From: Littorina saxatilis
Taxonomy: Eukaryota; Mollusca; Gastropoda; Littorinimorpha; Littorinidae
Assembly: GCF_037325665.1 (NCBI RefSeq)
Contig: NC_090245.1
Span: 74,983,970 to 75,047,969, forward strand
DNA: 64,000 bases
Direction: 5' to 3'
The notes beneath the pieces are model-generated. The model was not told the origin of the DNA. It ran no database searches and saw only the letters and a program-made list of their open reading frames with translations. Shown here piece by piece: positions 12,613 to 26,029 of the stretch. The position numbers were made by a program, and so were the translations under genes. Positions within the stretch are counted from its first letter, which is position 1; each line of letters opens with the position of its first letter.

Positions 12613-13402
12613 CAAGTCGCGTGAAGCGAATTTACTACATTTAGTCAATCTGTCAAATTTTCCTTGACTGAAATTGAACGCACCGCATTTTTCATTAAGA
12701 CAATGCTCAACCGCGTTGTCGTTATGGGCAGAATATACCTGCGCAGTTTCAACGGCACAGACGACGCACTGCCTATTATTTATGCCGCGATAGGGATTAT
12801 GACGAGCACTTGGCCTGTTTTCCTTTCATGCAACGTGTATAGGCTGGGATAAGCTGCAGTGCGTCGTCGGTCCTGCTGAAGTTACATATGTGAGCGGAGC
12901 CCCTAAACATACCCCGCGGCCGCGGCGACACGTTCACTCACGGAAAGTGACAAGCCAGTATAGTGCAGTAGAGTATGGCGCTTCACAGCAAAGCGCGCTT
13001 TTCTCTATTCGTTTAAGCTTTCTGAGCTTGTTTTTAATTCAAACATAACATATCTATATGTTTTTGGAATCAGGACATGATAAAGAATAAGATGAACTTA
13101 TATTTTAATCGAATCAGATTTTTAAACGACCAAACTCATTATTTAATTATAAGGCTTCCAAGCTGAAATGCAATCCCATAGTCCGTCCGGGCTTCGTCGA
13201 AGATTGCTTGACCAAAATCTCAATCCATTTGATCGAAAAATAAGGGTGTGACAGTGCTGCCCTAACTTTCACAAAAAGCCGGATATGACGTCATGAAAGA
13301 CGTTAATATAAAAAAATGATAAAAAAGGTCGTCCATCATCAGGAACTCTCATTTAACGTTTCATGAAGATCGGTCCAGTATTTTTCTCTGAATCGCGCTA
13401 CA

Positions 13403-13455
<53 letters not shown>

Positions 13456-13852
13456 GCGCGCTCTTACTCGCTAATACCATAAATATTATATATGTATTCT
13501 TAAACGGATTTTTGGTTTAATGTACAATTTTCATTCAATTTTCTTTTCATGTTTGCTTGCTTTTCATTTAAACTGTACAATAGCCGCCATTTATATGTAT
13601 TTTTCTAGAAAACTGTAAACACCACTATAAGCATTATGCTTGTTGTTGTTTACTCAATATGCGTTTTTTTGTTAATAATGCACAAACGTTGAATAAACCA
13701 CACACACGCGCGCGCGCGCCACCACCCTCGTCTCGATTCCCATAGTCCGTCCGGGCTTCGTCGAAGATTGCTTGACCAATATCTCAATCCATCTGATCGA
13801 AAAATAAGGGTGTGACAGTGCCTAAATTTCAAAACTTGACTAAATGTAAAAA
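12613..13852 (-). mobile_element. family R repeat, copy C (rearranged)
   Basis: Inverted copy starting with CAAGTCGCGTGAAGCG and reaching the CA microsatellite near 13455, with TGACGTCA at 13286-13293. About 240 bp of other sequence follows. A second fragment at 13697-13852 repeats the GTCCGTCCGGGCTTCGTCG segment and ends in the family head. Either two copies or one rearranged copy; it ends about 80 bp before the LicD-A exon. Confidence 0.75.
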
Positions 13853-13933
13853 AAAGAATTCAGATTAAAAATAAAAATAGTAAAACCTCATGTTATACTG
13901 TTTCTTTTGTTGTTGTTGCAGTTTGGCCAAAGA

Positions 13934-16985
<3,052 letters not shown>

Positions 16986-17065
16986 GTGGATACTGTAGTG
17001 GATACTGTAATCTGACATTGGGGAAGAGGATTGTAGCTTAAAGGTGGTCGTCTACTTTTTTGCTT

Positions 17066-17791
17066 TTTACATTTAGTCAAGTTTTGACTAAATGTTTTAA
17101 CATAGAAGGGGAATCAAGACGAGGGTCGTGGTGTATGTGTGTATGTGTGTCTGTGTGTGTGTCTGTGTGTGTGTCTGTGTGTGTGTGGGTGTTTTTCAAT
17201 GAAATTGATTGAAATTTTCCCCAGCAATTTTCGACGAAGACCGGACTTTGGTATTGCATTTTAGCTTGGAGGGTTAAAAATAAATTAATGACTTTGGTCA
17301 TTAAAAATCTGAAAATTGTAATTAAAATTATTTTTTCATAAAACGATCTAAAAACAATTTCATCATATTCTTCATCATTTTTTGATTCCAACAACATATA
17401 AATATTTTATATTCGGATTAAAAACAAGCTCTGAAAGTTGTTAAAAATATGAACATTATAATTAAAATTAAATTTCCGAAATCGATTTGAAAACACTTTC
17501 ATCTTATTCCTTGTCGGTTCCTGATTCAAAAAACATATAGATATGATATGTTTGGATTAAAAACAAGCTCAGAAAGTTTAAAACAATAGAGATACAGAAA
17601 AGCGTGCTATCCTGCTCAACGCAACCACTACCACGCTATTCTGGATTGTCAATTTCACTGCCTTTGCCACGAGCGGTGGACTGACGATGCTACGATGATT
17701 CGGTCTTGCTGAAAAAAATGCAGTGCGTTGAGTTTTATTCTGTGAGTTCGACAGCTTGACTAAATGTTGTATTTTCGCCTTACGCGACTTG
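17066..17791 (+). mobile_element. family R repeat, copy D (internally deleted)
   Basis: Head at 17066 and tail ending CGCGACTTG at 17791. The segment between the GT tract and TTTTTCAATGAAATTGATTG is missing, so the TGACGTCA palindrome found in most copies is absent. It begins about 80 bp after the LicD-A stop codon and may overlap its 3' UTR. Confidence 0.85.
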
Positions 17792-18321
17792 TTTTCAATA
17801 ATCTTATGGTGAGATTTCGCTACAAATTTATGTCAAATGATGAATGAACCATGGGGGAAAAGTTATAGAAAACAAAATATATGTAAAAAAAAAAAAAGAA
17901 AAAAAAAAGAGTTTATTTTTATTTTTGGGAAGTGTCAGTAACACTTCCAATGTTTTGTTTTCCACGAGCAGAGACCATGTGCTTTGCCTATAAATATCGA
18001 CCTATCAAATTCATGTCACTATGCTGACAGCCACACCCACACAATCACAGTTTGACACTGGGTATTGGAGCGCTGTCCACGATTTTTTTTAAACGAACGA
18101 AATGCACGGTATTCGAGAGGAGTTTTGCCCTCGGCATTTACCCAATAAGGATATCCTACAACGCTTGAATACTACAATGAATTTTCAAACGGGTACTCTG
18201 GCTTCAACCTTCCTGGTCGAAGGGGGGTGTATTTTTGATATTTGTATAGGGAATAGACTCAGCATTGTAATGGTCAAATGTCTATTTTTGTATGAAAATG
18301 TAGACAAGGACATTTAATGAT

Positions 18322-18760
18322 AATGAGACCTTGATTGAAGGTGATCGAGTTTTCGGACGTTTCTTTTTTGAAAACTCACAGTGTTCAAGTGGATAAGGGA
18401 TACTGTAATCTGACATTGGGCAAGAGGATTGTGGCTTAATGAGACCTTGGTTCAAGGTGATCGAGTTCTCTGACACTACTTCTTTGAAGAATCCCAGTGT
18501 TCACTTGGAAAAATGATAATGTAGGCCTATCATGAGGGCTGCAGGGACTAATGAGACCTTGGTTCAAGATGAGCGTGTGCTCAGACACTATTTCTTTAAA
18601 GATCCACTGTTCGCGTGGATAGAGAATAATGTGTCAAGAGAGCTGTTGCTACAGGAGAATGCACTGATATTTTGGTTCAATGTCGATTGTGTGGTCGTGC
18701 ATTATTTTCTGAAAAACTTCAAGTGATCGCAGGGATAAAGGGTAAATAATAATATAATGT
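18322..18760 (+). pseudogene. four decaying tandem copies of the LicD-A 3' end
   Basis: Copies start at 18322, 18438, 18550 and about 18658, with periods of 108-116 bp. Each resembles 16912-17040, the last ~25 codons of LicD-A plus its 3' UTR start. Copy 1 still reads NETLIEGDRVFGRFFFEN and on to a stop aligned with the real one, and keeps the UTR motif CTGACATTGGG. Copy 2 has an internal stop, copy 3 runs on without the normal stop, and copy 4 is shifted and weak. There is no acceptor site or upstream catalytic exon, so these are tail fragments, increasingly worn with distance from the gene. R copy D lies between gene and array. Confidence 0.8.
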
Positions 18761-19006
18761 GTCAGATGGGTATGACTGCGATCAAGACACTCGTATGTTC
18801 GAATTTTTTTTAATTATTTTTAGATATCCATGTCGATAAAGCATTGAGTTGCTTATGCTGGTGTGCCTTTATAGTTATAAACTATACGAGATATTTTTCG
18901 AATAATGTTTATTCTGTCCGGCTTTGTGTCCGAGACAGTTGCTAGTTGGTCGTAACTTTCTAAAAGATACCTACATGCCATGACAGATAGTCTGTCTGTG
19001 AGCTTG

Positions 19007-19009
<3 letters not shown>

Positions 19010-19068
<59 letters not shown>

Positions 19069-19070
19069 TG
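19010..19070. repeat. (GT)n microsatellite
   Basis: Nearly pure GT tract of about 60 bp between stretches with no recognisable gene. Weak GT/GC tracts recur at 19858-20005. Confidence 0.9.
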
Positions 19071-19392
19071 GAGAGCCAGAGAGAGTGCGTGTGTGTGTCA
19101 TTAGCACTGCTTGCTTTTTGATAAAGAGTTTACATACCGATTTGTAAAATTGTTGTGACCAAAGGCTACAACAAAGCAACCAACAGTCTAATCACTGAAC
19201 AATACCTGGATACAAAGTACTGAATGTGACCTGACACGAAATAGTCATTCTGATATCAACGTTATTGTTCTCAGATGACCACTATTCATCTCCACAAAGG
19301 TGAACATTCGTCCGACAGTCATGTCTGATGAAAGATTGCACTTCCCGTGTTAACGTGCATGCAGACCACCACAGATCTGTCCAGATATCATA

Positions 19393-19519
19393 CGTTATTT
19401 GTATTTTTGACCCAAATATGACATTTTACAGAGATCCAGACAGTCAGTGTTCTTCCTAGGTTAACAATGACTGTCGTGATCTGTGTAAAATGTCATATTT
19501 CGGTCAAAAATACAAATAA
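19393..19519. repeat. 43-bp inverted repeat (long hairpin)
   Basis: Arms at 19393-19435 and 19477-19519 are almost perfectly complementary, for example GTTATTTGTATTTTTGAC against GTCAAAAATACAAATAAC, with a loop of about 41 nt. This could be a tiny foldback element or a structured RNA. No flanking direct repeat was identified. Confidence 0.75.
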
Positions 19520-19857
19520 CATTTATGTATTGATCGATATTCGTAAAAATTCCTTGTTTTTAATTTTTTTATTACGATTGAACGCGCACACTGACAATAT
19601 CTCTGATTTGAACATGCATTCTCTTGTAATCTCGGCTAAATATGAGTTTTTGTCACATGGCTCAAAAAATCCAACTCGGCATACTCTAGGGTTGTTTAAT
19701 GTGTCGGAGTGGCAAGGATGATCTTTTCAAGTGTACGAGTCATGCTAAAACCTTGCCAAACCTGTGGCGGTGTAGTGATTACACGTTCGCTTTCACGGGT
19801 AGGAATGGACCTTTAACATAGATTGTGCTGTTCTTGTGCCTTTGTGCTTTAGGCTTT

Positions 19858-19901
<44 letters not shown>

Positions 19902-20698
19902 GCTTTTTCCACAGTGTGTGTGTCACTGTGCGTGCGTGCGCGCGCGCGCGCGTGTGTGTGTGTGTCACTGTGCGTGCGTGCGTGTGTGTGTGCGAGTGTT
20001 TTTTCCCCCCAGATTATTTTTTACTTCGTTTACCTTATCGTGAGGAGAGGGCTTTTTTTTAAGGTATCTGTCATGAATTAAACTGACATACACGTAATTC
20101 TGTACATTCCACCTATGCAACTGCAGAAGATGATGGAAAACAATAAATTCTTTGAAACTGAATGGATAGTTTGACTGATAAGTATATACTGATTGATTGA
20201 TTGATTGATTGATTGATGGCTTGCTGGTGGGTCTCTGTGTGCGTGCACGTTTGTAGACTTGTCTTGTCGATAGACGAAATACACACCTTTGTGAGGAACA
20301 CACACACGTACACAAACACACACACACACGAGCTAGCACGCCTGCAGTTATACAGAGAAATCTCACCGGATGCCAATGCCATACAGTCGCGATGCAAAAT
20401 GTCACAGATGTTTTCAAGGTGCTAAAATCCTGCGTTGTCTTCCCTTGCCATTATCTCCACCGGCATGGTTGCTTCCCTTCAAACCGGAACGCGGAAACGC
20501 TGTTCTCAAACACAAAGGTCATTTGTAAAGCAGATCGCTTGACATGCCACACCATTCTGATACAACTTACAAAGGCCCGAGAAAGCTACACAAAAACAAA
20601 AACATGAACAAACCCTTTATTGTTTTTTTGACAACAGAAAAATTGACTTTAGGCTTGCTAAAAAAATACAAAATGACATCACACTACTTTAAGACAGA

Positions 20699-21083
20699 AC
20701 AAAAAGTTGCGTCAAGCGAAATCAAAACATTGAGTCAATCTATCAATAAACAAGCTTTCGAGTTGAAATGCAATACCGTAGTCTGGACTAAGTCAAAGAA
20801 AAATGAGATCGTCACAGTGCCCCCTCAACGGTTACTAAAAGCCAGATATGACGTCATCAAAGACATTTATCGAATAAATGGGAAAAAAACACTGTCTGGG
20901 AATATTATCTGGATGAATTTGCATGTACAGTTTTATGAAGATCGGACCAGTAGTTTTCTCGGAATCGCTCTACACACACACACACACACACACACTCAGC
21001 ACCACCACCACCACCACCACCACCCTCGTCTGGATGCCCATGTTTTTCTGTAAACATTTAGTCAAAACTTGACTAATAAATGT
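20699..21083 (-). mobile_element. family R repeat, copy E (short, diverged)
   Basis: Inverted copy beginning AAGTTGCGTCAAGCG, with TGACGTCA at 20849-20856, the AAGATCGGACCAGTAGTTTTC segment, a CA/CAC microsatellite, and the family head ending near 21083. The AT-rich middle is deleted. Clearly older than copies B, H and I. Confidence 0.8.
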
Positions 21084-21109
21084 AATGAAGTATTCGATGA
21101 AACACAGTT

Positions 21110-21515
21110 TGAAAATCTTGCAAAAGCGGGCAGCAGACTTCCATAAATCCACCTCCTACGAAGAAACCAAGACGCCTCTGAAACGACACTGACTTCAGGA
21201 CGGACTGGCGCACCAGAAATGATGGATCCACTTCACAAGAGGACGCAACTGATCAACCAGCTACACAGGAAGACTCATACAACACTATTCCGTCTACACA
21301 CAGAACACTGAGGTCTCAATAAACATTTAAAGAGAATGGGTCTCCAGACTCCTGTCGACATCAATTTAGAGACAGTACGTCAGCAGGTTTGGAAGAGAAT
21401 GTAATCCTGCATACCAAACTCTGTGGACCTGTCGACGACCTACAGAAGTCAATTCAGTTTAACGACAACATCCGCATTTAGGATTTAGCTGTAGAAGAAG
21501 AAGAAGAAGAAGAAG
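21110..21515 (+). mobile_element. LINE remnant: ORF2 C-terminus with (GAA)n tail
   Basis: Broken frames carry patches such as LFRLHTEH..LNKHLKRMGLQTP and KLCGPVDDLQKSIQF, typical of the RNase H/zf-RVT end of jockey/RTE-like LINEs. It ends in a GAA array at 21493-21514. Many stops and shifts, so old. The AAG-type tail matches the tails of the SINEs at 38.8, 47.4 and 57.0 kb. Confidence 0.6.
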
Positions 21516-22141
21516 ATGATTAGCTTCGTGTGTCGCACTTGAAAGAGATACGATATCGATTATAGGAACAAAACAAACCAAGACGTCTCCTTTTGACCCT
21601 CTCTTTCGAAGTGAAATCTTTGACGTCAGAAGCCAAGCAAATTCGAAAAGACGTAAATAATCATTACTAAAACATTCTGTTACTTTTTCTGCATGTCTCT
21701 TGAAGAAGTTTGTCTCGGTAACAACATAATTATCAGCAGTAGAAAATAATCGTAAGGTCACCGCCAGGCTGTGCATGTATCGTGATCGTACATCATTAAT
21801 AACCATATCATTCCTCGTTTGAAAAATTAAAATCATATTACAACATCTCATAGTCTGAACACAAGACCAAGGAATTCCCTGCGGAACCAGATTAACACCT
21901 TGATGGGTCCACAAGAGCCTCGTGGTCGTCTGACAACACTCGAACGTCTGTTACGCGTGATTGTTCTGAAAAGTGACTATTACATGATTGTTCTGAAAGT
22001 CAACTATTTATTTCATCGTAATCATGTAAGCCCTCATACGTGATTGTTTTGAAAGCTTACTAATTTACATGATTGTTCTGAAACTCTACTAAAGGTAAAC
22101 TTGCTTCACCCGTGAAATGTTGTCAGATATAGAACAATATG

Positions 22142-22436
22142 AATACCCCTGCCCAACGAAGTTGGAGGGGGGTATATATACTGGATTCACTTTGTCCATC
22201 TGTCTGTGTGTATGTCTGTATGTATATCAATATGGAACAATATTCTGATACAATGATACTAAATCTTAAGTGATATTGATATTTATACCCCAGCCCAATA
22301 AAGTTGGAGGGGGTATACTGGATTCACTTTGTCCGTCTGTCTGTGTGTATGTCTGTACGTAAATGGAACAATATGTTGATACAATGATACTAAATCTTAA
22401 GTGAAATTGATATTTATACCCCCGCCCAATGAATAC
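22142..22436 (+). repeat. tandem duplication of a ~140-bp unit
   Basis: Two units carry AAGTTGGAGGGGG, a GTATACTGGATTCACTTTGTCC segment and GATACTAAATCTTAAGTGA. A third unit starts at 22414 with CCCGCCCAATGAA. They lie inside the 21941-24053 foldback element. Confidence 0.85.
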
Positions 22437-22924
22437 AAACTCAACAAGTAATACGTTTCATACATTGAACATGTCTTCTTTAGTGTTCTCAACTCAAAAT
22501 TGAAATTAAATGTTCAAAGACAAAAATTATTTATAATCTTCAAAAATGTAATGATTCTTCTTGAGTATTCCCAACTCAAAATTCTAATTACAGGTATTAA
22601 AGGGACACATAGAAATTTTTGATTTTTCCTCTTTACCATGCTATGTGGCTAGGTCACCAAAATGGATCGAAAGGCATGGCAAAGAGGGAAAATGGAAGCT
22701 ACGTTTTGGCCCTTTGAAGACGAAAGGCACAAAAAATATTTTTCACAATTAAAACTTTATGTTTTATTTTTATGAACTAAAAATTCAAGTGGAGAGGGGA
22801 TGTGAGACGTGAGGAGATGGCCGGGGTTCCGATATGGGTGGGGAGTCTGGGCTATAAAGTTCTTGCACGCGAGACCATATACTTTTTGTGTGTGTGTGTG
22901 GGGGGGGGAGAGTATTTTGTTTAT

Positions 22925-22925
22925 C

Positions 22926-22998
<73 letters not shown>

Positions 22999-23459
22999 AA
23001 TATTTTTGTCATCCTAAATGTTGGGGGGGGGGGGGCAAAAAGACATGTTTCCCCCCACCCCCACCTCAAGACCAGCTGCCCCCCCCCCCCCCCCCCCCCC
23101 GTTTCCGACGCCAGTGCACTGAGTACATACGCACACACACACCACACATACACACACATGAAAGCTAAATTTATTAGCACATCTCTGTTTTTTAAGTTAC
23201 ACTTTTTTTTATCACACAGCAACCACCAGAATTTTTTATATGAATTATTCAAATGGTTTGATAAAGTGTCAATTGATATGAATTAACCTCCCCCACCCCC
23301 TACACCTAAAAAAAGGGGGAGTGGAGAGACGGATCAACTCAAACACACACAAACACGCATTATGAAACTGTCTCGGACACAGAAAAAAACACCCAAAACA
23401 AGAGGCGAAGCCATCAAGGCTCACGTAAGAAATCGACAAACAGTAACACAAACTCAATC

Positions 23460-23548
<89 letters not shown>
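22925..23548. repeat. (TC)n, poly-G/poly-C and (CA)n tracts
   Basis: TC tract at about 22928-22995, G runs near 23021-23034, a C run at about 23079-23101 and a CA tract at about 23461-23548. All lie inside the foldback element. Confidence 0.95.
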
Positions 23549-23554
<6 letters not shown>

Positions 23555-24056
23555 GCATAGGTGAAACTGTGCAAGAAAGCGAGACACTAGATCTAGATCT
23601 GTCTGTCTGCATGTAGCCTACTTACAGGGACACGACTGCCAACTAGTCTCGGCCCGCTCAAAATAACAATCACCGAGACTTTCAGTAATTCCATCGCGTG
23701 ACGTCTAACCCTCGTACGTCATAATGTGACGTCAATGTAATATGACGTCTTCAAATGTTAAAGTTTCTACCACAGACATACATACATACATACATACATA
23801 CATACGCACGCACGCACAGACAGACAAAAGTTAGCATCGCATAGGCTACACTTACGTGAGCCAAAAACCACGAAGACATAAAGTATACATATTGCTCCAT
23901 ATCTGACAACATTTCACGGGTGAAGCAAGTTTACCTTTAGTAGAGTTTCAGAACAGTCATGTAAATTAGTAAGCTTTCAGAACAATCAAGTAGACTTTCA
24001 GAACAATCATGTAATAGTCACTTTTCAGAACAATCACGCGTAACAAACGTCCGTGT

Positions 24057-24145
24057 AGGTGTTTGGAGTTAGTTTCAAGCGCCTGTGGACTAACATAGCA
24101 GAGATATTCGGAGTTAGTTTTAAGCGCCTGTGGACTCACATGAAT
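24057..24145 (+). repeat. 46-bp tandem duplication
   Basis: GGAGTTAGTTTCAAGCGCC and TGTGGACT recur about 46 bp apart, directly after the foldback element. From 24146 to 24880 no gene was recognised before the LicD-B acceptor. Confidence 0.85.
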
Positions 24146-24892
24146 ATGACTCATAAAGTACGTCATTTAGTAATTATACGTCAGTTTTTCTTAAATGGCT
24201 TCCTAGGTGTGCATGGAACAGACTGCGGTCTACGAAGATGCACGAACAGACTGCGTTCAGCCCTGCTTTGATGCAGATAAAGGTACTGTCGGAAAGCGTG
24301 ACACATTCAGAAACCTTTATTTTTTTAAGCGGGGTTTTCTCATGAAATGTGCACAGTTATGCAAAACACGCGAACCCTTCCATGAAACCGGGTACCAAGT
24401 CTTTTCCTTTTTTTTTTTGCATCAGTAATCCACACCTGTCCTGTGACAGGTTGTGTGGCATAACGTGTACTAAATCACTTACTTGACTTTCATGAGAAAC
24501 TGTGCAGATCTCTTTGACATCTATATTTTCTTGGAACGGCAACCGGTGACAGATACCGGTAAATATTGTGTGTGAACACTGTGATTCTTTATTCTTCAAA
24601 ATGTTAATGTAAGAGCCCGGATTCTGACGTTGCAATTAATGCAAAAGAAATTCCGTTCTGAAAAAATACGCTAGCACTATGACCGACCTATTATTATGAC
24701 GGCCAGATAATGAGGGTTATAATTTATAATTATTCTCCAATGACTGTCATAAATGTGCACGACGATGCCTTTGCAAAGAAGATGTCTAGCACCAGCCTGC
24801 AGGACTTGTCTGCGTGTCAAGCTATGCATCGTAGAAGCCTTGCAATAAGGGTGATAATGATCCTTAACTGATTGCCTCAGGTCTGCAAGGCG

Positions 24893-25970
24893 ATGCCTTT
24901 TCCGCACAGACCCAGATGCTCGCGGTTGGCCACGTCACGGCGTCTGTTGCTGTTGACCTTGCTGGTGACTCCGGTGTGCTTCCTGGGCTACCTTCACCTG
25001 TACAGGCTGGCTCTCACCCGGACCAAGCTCAGTCCTGTCGCATCTTCTGACACAGATAGACAGCAGCCATCACTTTCTGCCGCCTCCATTGCAAGGTATG
25101 TTCCCAGGCAGACCTACCAACAAATCGTTGAATCCTCTTTCGTGAAGCGTGAGAGCGAGAGTCAAAAGTCTGTGAAAAGTGACCGTGAAAAGTCGTCTTC
25201 TTTTGTGGATCAGTCCCCGGCAGCCGGCGACGGAGAGGTTTTGCAACAAAATCTACGCTTTCCTGGCGTCAATGATGCAGTAAATGAAGTTGCCCTCAGC
25301 CCATTTGAACCCAGTGATAACCAAGACTTGACGGGTACCGCAAAAGCATTACCTCCGAAAAGTCGTACAGCAGATGAGAGGGAAAACAAGCATTTTTCAA
25401 ATCCGCTCACTGGCAGGTCCGAAAACAAGCGGATTTTACAGATGTTTGAGAGTTTCTCTCATTTACGCCACGCGTCTGACCCAGAAAGAAAGGCCACTGT
25501 TATCAGTCCACTATCTGATCAGAAAACGGTGAGAAAAGCTATGAGGTTCTGGCCGTATAATAACTTCCCCAAGGCTACGTCAGACTGTGAAGACATCCTT
25601 TTCTCGACCGAAGACGAAGGCTTGACGCTGTTGAAACCGACTCTAACAAAACGGAGCTTTTGTGATCTGTTGGCAACCATGGACGCCTTCACGGAAGCGT
25701 TGACTAAGGCGCACATCCCTTTCTTCATGTACGGGGGCACTCTGATTGGTTCGTGGCGTCACCATGGTATTGTGCCGTGGGATGATGACCTCGATTTTGC
25801 TGTATCTACCCACAAGAGGAAGAAAGTCTACAGGGCCCTAGGAGCTCTCTGGCCAAAGTTGGTGTAACCTGTCTCTCTCTAGATCTGTATATATATGTGT
25901 GTGTCTGTCTGTGTGTGTGTCTGTCTGTGTGTGTGTCTGTCTCTGTCTGTCTGTCTGTCTGTGTGTGTGT

Positions 25971-26029
<59 letters not shown>

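Larger units (their letters stand above)
21941..24053. mobile_element. 2.1-kb foldback DNA element with ~180-bp terminal inverted repeats
   Basis: The left arm (21941-22130) and right arm (23893-24053) are near-perfect reverse complements. They start CGAACGTCTGTTACGCGTG and contain repeated ATGATTGTTCTGAAA motifs. The interior has a 140-bp tandem duplication, TC, CA and poly-C tracts and no transposase. No clear target-site duplication was seen. Probably a non-autonomous DNA transposon. Confidence 0.8.
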
